Part shown: positions 35,835 through 44,270 of the stretch, in pieces
How positions within the stretch are numbered: position 1 is the stretch's first letter
How the letters are laid out: each line of letters begins with the position of its first letter
Assembly (NCBI GenBank): GCA_947259105.1
Contig: CAMYKU010000023.1
Location: 658 to 64,657 of the forward strand
Reading direction: 5' to 3'
DNA length: 64,000 nucleotides
DNA from: an uncultured Alphaproteobacteria bacterium
GTDB lineage: Bacteria > Pseudomonadota > Alphaproteobacteria > UBA8366 > JADFVY01
The notes under the pieces: generated by a model
Told to the model about the DNA's origin: nothing
The model's input: only the letters and a program-made list of their open reading frames with translations
The model's database searches: none
Made by a program: the position numbers and the translations under genes

Positions 35835-37652
35835 TCACCGTCCCACGGCGTAGCCCTGCATGCCGCGCGGATTGGCGGCGGCTTTCAGAAGGCCGTCTTC
35901 CTTCTTGGCGGCGGTGAGGCGGCCCTCCGACCAATCGAGGCCGACTTCGACCTCATGGCCCCGGCGGCGCAACTCGGTCACGACATCGGCGCTCCAGCGG
36001 CCTTCCATGACCACGACGCCGGGCCGTGAGGCCCGCGGATAGAAGGAACTGGGGAAATGCTCGGTATGGAAGGAGGGGATGTCGATCGCCTCCTGCAGGT
36101 TCAGCCCGTGATGCAGGTGGCGCAACAGCAAGATCAGCTGCCACTGGTCCTGCTGGTCCCCGCCTGGCGTGCCGAACGGCATCCAGGCCTCGCCGCCGCG
36201 CAGCACGAGCGAGGGGGTCAGAGTCGTGCGCGGGCGCTTGCCGGGCGCAAGACTCGCCGGCAACCCTTCCTCCAGCCAGAACATCTGCGCTCGCGAGCCG
36301 AGCGCGAATCCCAGCTCCGGGATCAGCGGCGAGCTCTGCAGCCAGCCGCCGCTCGGCGTGGCCGAGACCATGTTGCCCCAGCGGTCGATGATGTCGAGGT
36401 GGCAGGTGTCGCCCGCCGTCGAGCCGTCGGGCCGGGTGTTCGGGTCGTCGTCGGTCCCGCCGTAGCGCGCCACCGTCGGCTCGCCCGCGCCGGCGGCCAT
36501 CGGGGTCACGGTGCGGCCCTCGGTTATGAAATCGGCCAGTTTCGGCTGGCGTCCGCCGGGCGCGCCGGGGCTCAGTTCGTGGGAGGCGCGGTCGCCGATC
36601 AGGGCGCGGCGTTCGTCGGCGTAGGCCTTGCTCAGCAGATCGTCCACCGGCACGTCGACGAATTCCGGATCGCCGTACCAGGCCTCGCGGTCGGCATAGG
36701 ACAGCTTCATGCATTCGACGACGGTATGAACGAAGTCGGCGCCCAGCGGGTCCATTGCCGCCACATCCATGCCGGCCATCAGCGACAGGTTCTGCAACAG
36801 CGCCGGCCCCTGGCTCCACGGCCCGCATTTGCACACGCCGTAACCGTGGTAGTCGTATATCAGCGGGTTTTCGCAGGTGGCGCGCCATCCGGCCATGTCG
36901 GCACCGGTCAGCACACCCCTGTGGCGCCCGCCGCTGGCGTCCAGCACCGCGTTGTCGCGGCAGAAGCGGTCGATGACGTCCGCGATGAAGCCCTCGGCCC
37001 AGATGCGCCGTGCGGCTTCGACCTGTTCGGTGCGGTCGGCGGATGTGGCCTTCGCCTCCTCGATCAGCCGCCGCCAGGTCGCTGCCAACGTCCGGTTGGC
37101 CAGCAGCGTGCCGGCCTTGGGCAGGTCGCCGCCGGGCAGCCATTGCGCGGCCGAGGTCGGCCATTCGGTCTCGAAGAGCTCCCTGACCGTCCCGACGGTC
37201 TCGATGATCCGCGGCACCAGGGGCACGCCATTCTCCGCGTAGCCGATCGCCGCCTCGAACACGTCCTCTAGGCGCATCGTGCCGTGGTCGCGCAGCATCA
37301 GCATCCAGGCATCGAATACGCCGGGAATGCAGGTCGCCAGCAGGCCGGTACCCGGCACGATCTCCAGGCCCAGCCCGCGGTAATGTTCGATCGTCGCGCC
37401 GGCGGGCGCCGGCCCTTGGCCGCAGATCACCTTCGTCTCGCCGGTCTTCGCTTCGTGCAGGATCAGCGGCATGTCGCCGGCCGGCCCGTTCAGATGCGGC
37501 TCCGCCACCTGCAACACCATGCCGGTGGCGACGGCGGCGTCGAAGGCATTGCCGCCGCGCTCCAGGATGCCCATGCCGGTTGCCGAGGCCAGCCAGTGGG
37601 TCGATGCGACGACACCGAAGGTGCCGAGAATTTCAGGGCGGGTGGTGAACAT
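35835..37652 (-). CDS. Gamma-glutamyltransferase family protein
   Basis: 605 residues, no signal peptide, so probably the cytosolic or YwrD-like branch. The catalytic N-terminal nucleophile expected after autoprocessing is Thr416 in GDTCHLDI. Other signature blocks are ILERGGNAFDAAVATGMVLQV, CGQGPAP, GWRATCENPL, DFVHTVVECMKLSYADRE, and the small-subunit SATPSGGW and TLTPSLVLRGGE. Such enzymes hydrolyse or transfer gamma-glutamyl groups, e.g. from glutathione. The start ATG 37652 has AGGACG about 8 nt upstream; longer alternatives add unrelated residues. It lies between the ThDP enzyme (38 nt) and the isomerase (4 nt). Confidence 0.93.
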   Translation of the reverse strand: MFTTRPEILGTFGVVASTHWLASATGMGILERGGNAFDAAVATGMVLQVAEPHLNGPAGDMPLILHEAKTGETKVICGQGPAPAGATIEHYRGLGLEIVPGTGLLATCIPGVFDAWMLMLRDHGTMRLEDVFEAAIGYAENGVPLVPRIIETVGTVRELFETEWPTSAAQWLPGGDLPKAGTLLANRTLAATWRRLIEEAKATSADRTEQVEAARRIWAEGFIADVIDRFCRDNAVLDASGGRHRGVLTGADMAGWRATCENPLIYDYHGYGVCKCGPWSQGPALLQNLSLMAGMDVAAMDPLGADFVHTVVECMKLSYADREAWYGDPEFVDVPVDDLLSKAYADERRALIGDRASHELSPGAPGGRQPKLADFITEGRTVTPMAAGAGEPTVARYGGTDDDPNTRPDGSTAGDTCHLDIIDRWGNMVSATPSGGWLQSSPLIPELGFALGSRAQMFWLEEGLPASLAPGKRPRTTLTPSLVLRGGEAWMPFGTPGGDQQDQWQLILLLRHLHHGLNLQEAIDIPSFHTEHFPSSFYPRASRPGVVVMEGRWSADVVTELRRRGHEVEVGLDWSEGRLTAAKKEDGLLKAAANPRGMQGYAVGR

Positions 37653-37690
37653 GTGCGGACGTCCTGTTTTTGGTGGTGCACCCGCGCAAT

Positions 37691-39343
37691 CTATATCAGG
37701 CAGATTTTCTCGGATAGCTCGTCGATCAGGACGCGCTTGTTTTCCGAATAATCGACCGGCGCCTCGACGAGGTGAACGCCGCCCTCGGCGAAACATCGCT
37801 CGAGCAGCGGCGCGAAGTCCTCGGTCCTTTCGACCCGGCAACCCTTCGCGCCGTAACTTTGCGCGTAGGTCACGAAATCGGGATTGCCGAACTCCAGGCC
37901 CCAATCGGGGAATTCGCCGACCGCCTGCTTCCACCGGATCATGCCGTAGGAATTGTCGCACAGGACCAGCACCACGAGATCGAGCTTCAGGCGGACCGCG
38001 GTCTCCATCTCCTGGCTGTTCATCATGAAGCCGCCGTCGCCGCAGATCGCCATCACCCGCCGGCCGGGATTGAGCATGCTGGCCATCATCGCCGACGGCA
38101 GGCCGGCGCCCATGGTGGCCAGCGCGTTGTCCAGCAGCACCGTGTTCGGCTGCGTGCACCGGTAGTTCCGGGCGAACCAGATCTTGTACATGCCGTTGTC
38201 GAGCGCGATGATTCCGTCGTCCGGCATGACCTTGCGGACATCGGCCACCAGCCGCTGGGGGACCGGCGGGAAGCGGGGGTCGTCGGCGCCCTCCGCCATA
38301 TGTTCGCGGACCAGCGCGCCGACCCGCATGAAGTAATCGAAATCATGGCCGGGCACGGGATCGAGCATGTCGGTCAGCCGGACGAAGGTCGACGCCACGT
38401 CGCCGATCAGTTCGAGCTGCGGGAAATAGACCTCGTCGACCGCCGCGGTGTTGAAGTTGACGTGGATCACCTGCGTGCCGCCCGGCTCCATCAGAAACGG
38501 CGGCTTCTCGACGACATCGTGTCCGGCATTGATGATCAGGTCGGCGCGGGCGATGGCGCAATGCAGATAATCGCCGTCGGACAGCGCGGCGGTGCCCATG
38601 TAAAGCCGGTCATGCCCGCCGATCGCGCCCTTGCCCATCTGGGTATTGAAGAACGGGATGCCGGTTTTTTCGATGAAACCGGAGAGCGCCTCGATGACGG
38701 TCTTCCGGTTGGCGCCGGCGCCGACCAGCAGCAGCGGATGCTTCGCGGCGCGGATCATGGTGGCCGCCTCCTCCAGGGCGACGACGCCGCAATCGGGCCG
38801 GCGCGGCCGTCTGACCGCGAACAGGCGATCGGAATCGGCGCGCTCCGCCGCAATGTCCTCCGGCAATTCCAGATGAACCGCACCCGGCCGCTCCTCCTCG
38901 GCCAGCCGAAATGCCTCGCGGATCACGGCCGGGATCGTATTGGCGTTGACGATCTGATGCGCGAATTTGGTGATCGGCTCCATCATGCCGACGATGTCCA
39001 CGATCTGAAAGCGCCCCTGCTTGCTCTTCTTGATCGGCTTCTGGCCGGTGATCATCACCATTGGCATGGCGCCGAGCTGCGCGTAGGCCGCCGGGGTTAC
39101 GAAATTGGTCGCGCCGGGGCCGAGGGTCGCGAGGCAGACGCCGGGCTTGCCGGTCAGGCGGCCATAGGTCGCGGCCATGAAGCCCGCCCCTTGCTCGTGG
39201 CGGGTGAGGATCAGCTTGATCGTCGACGTGCGCAGGGAGTCCAGGAAATCCAGATTCTCTTCGCCGGGAACGCCGAAGATGTATTCGACGCCCTCGTTTT
39301 CGAGCGCCTTGACGAACAGATCCGATGCCTTGATCTCTGCCAC
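37691..39343 (-). CDS. Thiamine diphosphate-dependent enzyme (acetolactate synthase large-subunit-like)
   Basis: 550 residues with the three-domain ThDP fold. Catalytic Glu50 in TRHEQGAGFMA, GLP-type GPGATNF, KSKQGRFQIVDIVGMMEPITK, and the ThDP motif GDGGFMMNSQEME...CDNSYG are present. The Glu argues against glyoxylate carboligase, which has Val there. GTG 39343 is the start: AGGAGG lies 9 nt upstream. No small regulatory subunit is adjacent, so it may be a catabolic AlsS-like or another 2-oxoacid decarboxylase-type enzyme. It follows the FMN-dependent GltS-like gene by 27 nt. Confidence 0.9.
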   Translation of the reverse strand: MAEIKASDLFVKALENEGVEYIFGVPGEENLDFLDSLRTSTIKLILTRHEQGAGFMAATYGRLTGKPGVCLATLGPGATNFVTPAAYAQLGAMPMVMITGQKPIKKSKQGRFQIVDIVGMMEPITKFAHQIVNANTIPAVIREAFRLAEEERPGAVHLELPEDIAAERADSDRLFAVRRPRRPDCGVVALEEAATMIRAAKHPLLLVGAGANRKTVIEALSGFIEKTGIPFFNTQMGKGAIGGHDRLYMGTAALSDGDYLHCAIARADLIINAGHDVVEKPPFLMEPGGTQVIHVNFNTAAVDEVYFPQLELIGDVASTFVRLTDMLDPVPGHDFDYFMRVGALVREHMAEGADDPRFPPVPQRLVADVRKVMPDDGIIALDNGMYKIWFARNYRCTQPNTVLLDNALATMGAGLPSAMMASMLNPGRRVMAICGDGGFMMNSQEMETAVRLKLDLVVLVLCDNSYGMIRWKQAVGEFPDWGLEFGNPDFVTYAQSYGAKGCRVERTEDFAPLLERCFAEGGVHLVEAPVDYSENKRVLIDELSEKICLI

Positions 39344-39370
39344 TGGCCATGGCCTCCTGTGAATAAGGGT

Positions 39371-40906
39371 TCAGGATAGTGCCGGTTCGGACGCCAGCGC
39401 GCGATATTGCGGCAGCACCTCGACCGGCGGATACAGCACGTCCAGCGGCGTCGAGCGCGCACCTTCCTGGATGATGCGGCAATGGTACCGCCGCAGGCTC
39501 CTCGGGTCCGGCACGCCGCAGGAATGGGCGATCAATCCGGTGCCGTAGCGGATTTTCTCGACGAAATTGCGGACCCGAACGGATTTTTCCTCGGGATCCA
39601 GCCCTTTTTGCAGATGGCGATCATGGGTCGTAATGCCGGTCGGGCAGGTGTTCCTGTTGCATTTGAGGGCCTGGATGCAGCCCAGCGCAAACATGAAGCC
39701 GCGCGCGGAGTTCACGAAATCGGCGCCGGCGCAATAGGCCCAGGCCACTTCCGCCGGTGTTACCAGCTTGCCCGAGGCGATCACCCGGATGCGGTCGCGC
39801 AAGCCGTACCTGGTCAGGATATCGACGACGATCGGCAGCGACTCCTTCACCGGCAGGCCGACATTGTCCATCAGCGGCATCGGCGCCGCGCCGGTGCCGC
39901 CGTCGCCGCTGTCGACGGTGATGAAATCGGGCGCGCTTTCGATGCCGGCCGCCTGGATCGCCTCGCACAGCTTCTCCAGCCAGCCATAACCGCCGATGAC
40001 CGCCTTGAAGCCGGTCGGCTTGCCGGAGACCTCGCGCACATGGCCGATGAATTTCAGCAGTTCCGGTATGTTGTCGATCTCCGGATGGCGGTTCGGTGAA
40101 ATCGAATCCTTGCCGGCCTCGATGCCGCGAATCCCGGCGATCTCCGGCGTCACCTTGGCGCCCGGCAGAATTCCGCCCTTGCCCGGCTTGGCACCCTGGC
40201 TGAGCTTGACTTCGATCATCCGGACCTGTTCGTGTGCGGCGACCTCGCGCAGGCGCTCGTCGCTCAACCCGCCATCCTCGCCGCGCACCCCGTATTTGGC
40301 GGTGCCGATCTGGAAGACGATGTCGCAGCCGCCTTCCAGATGATAGGGCGACAGGCCGCCTTCGCCGGTGTTCAGCCAGCATCCGGCCATCTTCGCGCCC
40401 CTCGACAGGGCCAGCACGGCGGGCCTCGAGATGGCGCCGAAGCTCATGGCGGAAATGTTGATGATCGAGGTCGCCTCGTAGGGCGTGCGGCAGGACGGGC
40501 CGATGACCAGCGGCGGGGCCGCCAGCGCGTCCTCCTCCAGCGTCGGGAACGGGCAGTTGACGAAGATCGCCGTCCCCGGCACGGTCAGGTTCCGCGTCGA
40601 ACCGAAGGCGATGGTATTGTCCGCCCCTTGCGAGGATTTGTAGACCCAATCGCGCTCGGCCCGGTTGAACGGCATTTCCTCGCGGTCCATGGCAAAGAAA
40701 TACTGCCGGAAGAATTCGCCCAGCGTGCTGAACAAATCGCGGAAGCGGCCGATGACCGGATAGTTCCGCCGCACCGCGTCCCGGGTCTGCATCACGTCGG
40801 CAACGAAGAAGAAGATCAGGACCAGGACGACAACGCCGATCGCAAACACGAACAGGCTGGCCAGGAAATTCACGGCCGATTGCATGACGCTGGAATAGAA
40901 CTCCAT
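39371..40906 (-). CDS. FMN-binding glutamate synthase-domain membrane protein
   Basis: 511 residues. An N-terminal membrane helix (about 13-38) precedes a GltS-type FMN barrel: ISAMSFGAISRPAVLALS, GEGGLSPYHLEGGCDIVFQIGTAKYG, KLSQGAKPGKGG, FITVDSGDGGTGAAP and a Cys cluster GCIQALKCNRNTCPTG consistent with a 3Fe-4S site. There is no glutaminase domain, so this belongs to the stand-alone glutamate-synthase-like family rather than true GOGAT. It is the first gene of the 40.9-35.0 kb operon. Electron donor and product are unknown. Confidence 0.9.
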   Translation of the reverse strand: MEFYSSVMQSAVNFLASLFVFAIGVVVLVLIFFFVADVMQTRDAVRRNYPVIGRFRDLFSTLGEFFRQYFFAMDREEMPFNRAERDWVYKSSQGADNTIAFGSTRNLTVPGTAIFVNCPFPTLEEDALAAPPLVIGPSCRTPYEATSIINISAMSFGAISRPAVLALSRGAKMAGCWLNTGEGGLSPYHLEGGCDIVFQIGTAKYGVRGEDGGLSDERLREVAAHEQVRMIEVKLSQGAKPGKGGILPGAKVTPEIAGIRGIEAGKDSISPNRHPEIDNIPELLKFIGHVREVSGKPTGFKAVIGGYGWLEKLCEAIQAAGIESAPDFITVDSGDGGTGAAPMPLMDNVGLPVKESLPIVVDILTRYGLRDRIRVIASGKLVTPAEVAWAYCAGADFVNSARGFMFALGCIQALKCNRNTCPTGITTHDRHLQKGLDPEEKSVRVRNFVEKIRYGTGLIAHSCGVPDPRSLRRYHCRIIQEGARSTPLDVLYPPVEVLPQYRALASEPALS

Positions 40907-41055
40907 GGACTCATGCCTCTCCGGTCAAAGACGAACGATAGCGGGATGTCGCCCCAAACTTGCGGCGATTCCTGGCTGGGTAATTCGACGCGCTTTCGTG
41001 CGGGCCGGGCGCGATGTTAGTGGACCAGCGGCGGTGCGGGAAGCCGGCCCACCGT

Positions 41056-41826
41056 TCAAATCTCCGTGTGGAGCTCCGGGGCCTGCGCGCGATGTGGTTT
41101 GCGGGCCGCGTGAAGTGCGACGATGCCAAAGGTCATGTTTTCGAACGAAACGTCCTCGAAGCCGTGCGACCTGAGCTCATCGGCGAACAGCTTTTGCGAG
41201 GGAAAATCGTGGATGCCTCGAAGCAGATAGTCGTAGGTACTGTTGTCGCCGTCGGCCGCCAGCCAGCCGATCGCCGGCAGGCACCAGTCCATGTATGTGA
41301 GATACGCCGCATGGACATATCTGTTGGGGATACGGGCCGCCTCCAGACAATAGAACATCCCGCCCGGCTTGAGGACGCGCATGGCCTCGTGCAGGACGCG
41401 CGAACGGTCACAGATCTTCATTGCGAACGAGATCGAATACAGGTCGACCGAATCGGATTCGATCTCGTTCAGCGCGTGGGCGTCCAGTTGTGCGTATTCC
41501 AGGTACCGGTCGCCGCTGCCCAGCTTTTTCCTGGCAATGGAAAGCATTTCCGGGCACAGGTCGGTTACCAGAAGCCGATTTGGTCGGGCCCGATCCGGCC
41601 GGGTGCGCAGAATGCGCTGCAGGCGCCGGGGGATGTCTCCGGTGCCGGAGGCGACATCCAGTATCAGGCTGGCCTGCTCATCGGCGATCCGGTTCGCCAT
41701 GCGCGATTTCCAGATGCGATGGATGAAGAAGCTGAAAATGTCGCACAGCCGGTCGTACCGCCCTGCCACCCTGGCGAATACGTCATCGGTTTCCGAACTG
41801 AAGTCGGCGGCGTTTGATGTTGCCAT
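41056..41826 (-). CDS. UbiE/COQ5-like SAM methyltransferase
   Basis: 256 residues. FARVAGRYDRLCDIFSFFIHRIWKSRM, the SAM-binding LDVASGTGDIPRRL, ENMTFGIVALHAARK and IDVISISFAMKICDR-like VDLYSISFAMKICDRSRVLHEAMRVLKPGG match the UbiE/MenG family. The FAMKI in place of the usual FGIRN suggests a divergent member, perhaps on another polyprenyl- or quinone-like substrate. ATG 41826 is preferred over a TTG 24 nt earlier. It is divergent from the adenylating enzyme at 41966, with 139 nt between, so the two may share control. Confidence 0.85.
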   Translation of the reverse strand: MATSNAADFSSETDDVFARVAGRYDRLCDIFSFFIHRIWKSRMANRIADEQASLILDVASGTGDIPRRLQRILRTRPDRARPNRLLVTDLCPEMLSIARKKLGSGDRYLEYAQLDAHALNEIESDSVDLYSISFAMKICDRSRVLHEAMRVLKPGGMFYCLEAARIPNRYVHAAYLTYMDWCLPAIGWLAADGDNSTYDYLLRGIHDFPSQKLFADELRSHGFEDVSFENMTFGIVALHAARKPHRAQAPELHTEI

Positions 41827-41965
41827 GGAGATCCGCGCGGATTCGGACAAGGGCGTTTGCGGACGTCAGCATATCGGCCGGTCGACGATGTGCAAGCGCC
41901 CTGTTGCGCCGGATTCCGTGCTGCGGATACAGTCGGATGACGGATCGATCATACGGAACGCCGGA

Positions 41966-43363
41966 ATGGACCCACTGCCGTTGACCTCTGCCCCCGACGG
42001 GATCGCGTGGCCCGCGGTCCCGGACGGATCCGGCGCGGCGATCCTGGCGATCCTGTTCCAGCTGGAGCAAACCCAGTGGTGGCCGGCCGAACGGCTGCGC
42101 GAGGCCCAGCACCGGCAGGTCGCCGCGCTGCTCGATCACACATGGCGGACCGTGCCCTGGTACCGGGATCGCCTCGCCAAGTCCGGTTACCAACCAGGTG
42201 CCCCGTTCTCACGCGACAGCTGGAGTCGCGTCCCGATCCTCACGCGGGCGGATGTGGTGTCGGCGGGAGACGCGCTGCTGAGCGTGATGGTCCCGGCCAG
42301 CCATGGCGGGCTTGGCGAGATCCATACCTCGGGGTCCACCGGCCGGCCCGTACGGGCGGTCCGCACCGAGCTCTGGGAGCTGTTCTGGCGCGCCTTCACC
42401 CTGCGCGATCATCTGTGGCACCGGCGTGACCTTTCCGGCAAGCTTGCCGTGATCCGCGAGTCGGGCGAAGGCAAGGCGCCATGGCCCGACGGGGCGGTCT
42501 CGGAAAGTTGGGGTGCGTCAAGCCGCGCAGTCGTCCGCACCGGCCCTTGCGTCAGCCTGAACATCCGCTGCAGCACGGAACAGCAGGTGGATTGGCTGCA
42601 GCGCATGGACCCGGACTATCTGCTGACCCACCCGACGGTGCTGCACGGGCTCGCCGCGCACTGTCTGGACAACGGAATATCGCTGCCGCGCCTCAAGCAG
42701 GTGGAGACGATCTCCGAGATCCTGCGGCCGGGCACGCGGTCCCTGTGCGAGCAGGCCTGGGGCGTTCCCGTCGTCGATACCTACAGCGCGCGGGAGGCGG
42801 GCTACCTTGCCCTGCAATGTCCCGAGCACGATCACTACCACGTACAGAGTGAGAGCGTCCTGGTCGAGGTGGTCGGATCCGACGGCGCCCCGGTGCCACC
42901 CGGCGAGGTGGGTCGGGTCGTTGTAACGCCCTTGCATAATTTCGCCATGCCGCTGATCCGGTACGAGATCGGCGATTACGCAGCGCCGGGCGACCCCTGT
43001 TCCTGCGGGCGGGGCCTGCCGGTCTTGCGGCGTATCCTCGGCCGCGAACAGAACATGCTGTGCCTGCCCGGCGGGCGCCGGATCTGGCCCCTCCTGTCCT
43101 CCTCAGACCTCGCCGGGATGCTCCGAATCGCGCCGATCCGGCAATATCAGTTCGTGCAGAAGACCTTCGAGACTATCGAACTGCGGCTGGTAACCGGCCG
43201 GCCTCTTACGGACCGCGAACAGACCGCGCTTGGCAACTTCGTCCGCGACCGTTTCGGCCATCCATTCCAAGTGGATATCGTCCGCCTCGACGAAATCCCC
43301 AGGGGCGCGACCGACAAGTACCAGGATTTTGTCTCGGAGATTGGCGGCGAAGACGCGCCCTGA
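41966..43363 (+). CDS. PaaK/CapK-like adenylate-forming enzyme
   Basis: 465 residues. The N-terminal helix AALLDHTWRTVPWYRDRL is shared by phenylacetate-CoA ligase and CapK relatives. The ATP loop IHTSGSTGRPV, VVDTYSAREAGYLALQCPEH with a possible zinc site (Cys, His), RYEIGDYAAPGDPCSCGRGLPVLRRILGREQNM and the C-terminal basic segment GATDKYQDF match this family. It should activate a carboxylic acid as AMP-ester; the acid is unknown. The start is uncertain; ATG 41966 removes a poorly conserved N-terminus, and 41888 is an alternative. The stop abuts the convergent gene: the two stops form TGATCA. Confidence 0.85.
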   Translation: MDPLPLTSAPDGIAWPAVPDGSGAAILAILFQLEQTQWWPAERLREAQHRQVAALLDHTWRTVPWYRDRLAKSGYQPGAPFSRDSWSRVPILTRADVVSAGDALLSVMVPASHGGLGEIHTSGSTGRPVRAVRTELWELFWRAFTLRDHLWHRRDLSGKLAVIRESGEGKAPWPDGAVSESWGASSRAVVRTGPCVSLNIRCSTEQQVDWLQRMDPDYLLTHPTVLHGLAAHCLDNGISLPRLKQVETISEILRPGTRSLCEQAWGVPVVDTYSAREAGYLALQCPEHDHYHVQSESVLVEVVGSDGAPVPPGEVGRVVVTPLHNFAMPLIRYEIGDYAAPGDPCSCGRGLPVLRRILGREQNMLCLPGGRRIWPLLSSSDLAGMLRIAPIRQYQFVQKTFETIELRLVTGRPLTDREQTALGNFVRDRFGHPFQVDIVRLDEIPRGATDKYQDFVSEIGGEDAP

Positions 43364-44080
43364 TCAGCCGACGATCTGCCAGTTGCCGTCGGGCTGACGG
43401 CAGGCGATGCCATAGGCTTCCTGCAGCTGGCCGCCGACCGTAACGGTCTGAATGAACTCGCGGCAATACCGCCCGTTTTGCGCATTGGTGCCTTCGCGGG
43501 TCGATCGCACAGAACCGGCCGCACCGGTGTCGGGATTGTTCCAGTTGATCGTCGTGCCGACCGGCTCGGCGAGGGCATTGCTGGCGGCCGCCTCTGCGCA
43601 GGCGGCGTCCGTCGCGTCGAGATGCGCGCCGACGGCGTTTCCGACGAACATCCCCATGAGCGTGCCAAGCGCCGTTGCGACCTGCTTGCCCTTGCCGTCA
43701 CCGAATTGATAGCCGATCGCGGCACCGGTCACGCCGCCCAGGATCATCCCGACCGGCCTGTGCGAATCGCAAGCGACCCGTCGCGCCGGATGCGGCATCG
43801 GTACTGGAACGGGCGCGGGGGGATAGATGATCAGCCCGCCTTCGGCGCCTTCGCCACCTTCGCCGCCCTCGCCGCCCTCGCCGTAATACTTCTTCTTCTT
43901 CTTTTCGTCGTGGATCTTGTAAAGGCGGAATCGGTCGCCGCTATCCGGCCCGGAGTCCCGTAAAAAAGCCGGCCGCAGAAACGCGGGCGAGATCGCGGTT
44001 CCCGCCATCAGCTGGCCGGCGAAGCTCGTTGTCGCCAGGGCACCGGCAAGCGTGGCGGTGGTAAGTCGCTTTAACACCAT
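43364..44080 (-). CDS. Glycine-zipper 17-kDa surface-antigen-type protein
   Basis: 238 residues with an N-terminal signal-like segment (LKRLTTATLAGALATTSFAG), a lysine run followed by an acidic Gly/Glu repeat (GEGGEGGEGG), proline-rich PAPVPVPMPHP, then a glycine zipper (VGMILGGVTGAAIGYQFGDGKGKQVATALGTLMGMFVGNAVG). The C-terminus (CREFIQTVTVGGQLQEAYGIACRQPDGNWQIV) matches the surface-antigen domain of Rickettsia 17-kDa relatives. GAGGT at 6 nt supports ATG 44080. The Gly/Glu repeat is low-complexity and may vary in length. Confidence 0.85.
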   Translation of the reverse strand: MVLKRLTTATLAGALATTSFAGQLMAGTAISPAFLRPAFLRDSGPDSGDRFRLYKIHDEKKKKKYYGEGGEGGEGGEGAEGGLIIYPPAPVPVPMPHPARRVACDSHRPVGMILGGVTGAAIGYQFGDGKGKQVATALGTLMGMFVGNAVGAHLDATDAACAEAAASNALAEPVGTTINWNNPDTGAAGSVRSTREGTNAQNGRYCREFIQTVTVGGQLQEAYGIACRQPDGNWQIVG

Positions 44081-44270
44081 ATCGGACCTCAATTACAAGC
44101 CATTGCGAGTCGTACCATAGGGCGGCGAACCTGAACGTGCGCTTAACGGGATTCCCGGTTCGCGGAGGGCCGGGACATCCGGCTTGCGCGGCCGGCCGGA
44201 AAAGGGCATTTTCCGTGCTCCCGCGGAAACCTGGATGGGATGCGCCGGCAGACGGACCGGAACGTTGGGT

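Noticed and set aside
37691-39343. Assignment of the ThDP enzyme as glyoxylate carboligase because of the nearby hydroxypyruvate isomerase-like gene.
   Set aside because: Residue 50 is Glu, as in acetolactate-synthase-like enzymes, where glyoxylate carboligase has Val.
37772-39379. A 535-codon plus-strand open frame.
   Set aside because: It is antisense to the ThDP enzyme, which has its catalytic Glu and ThDP motif in order.
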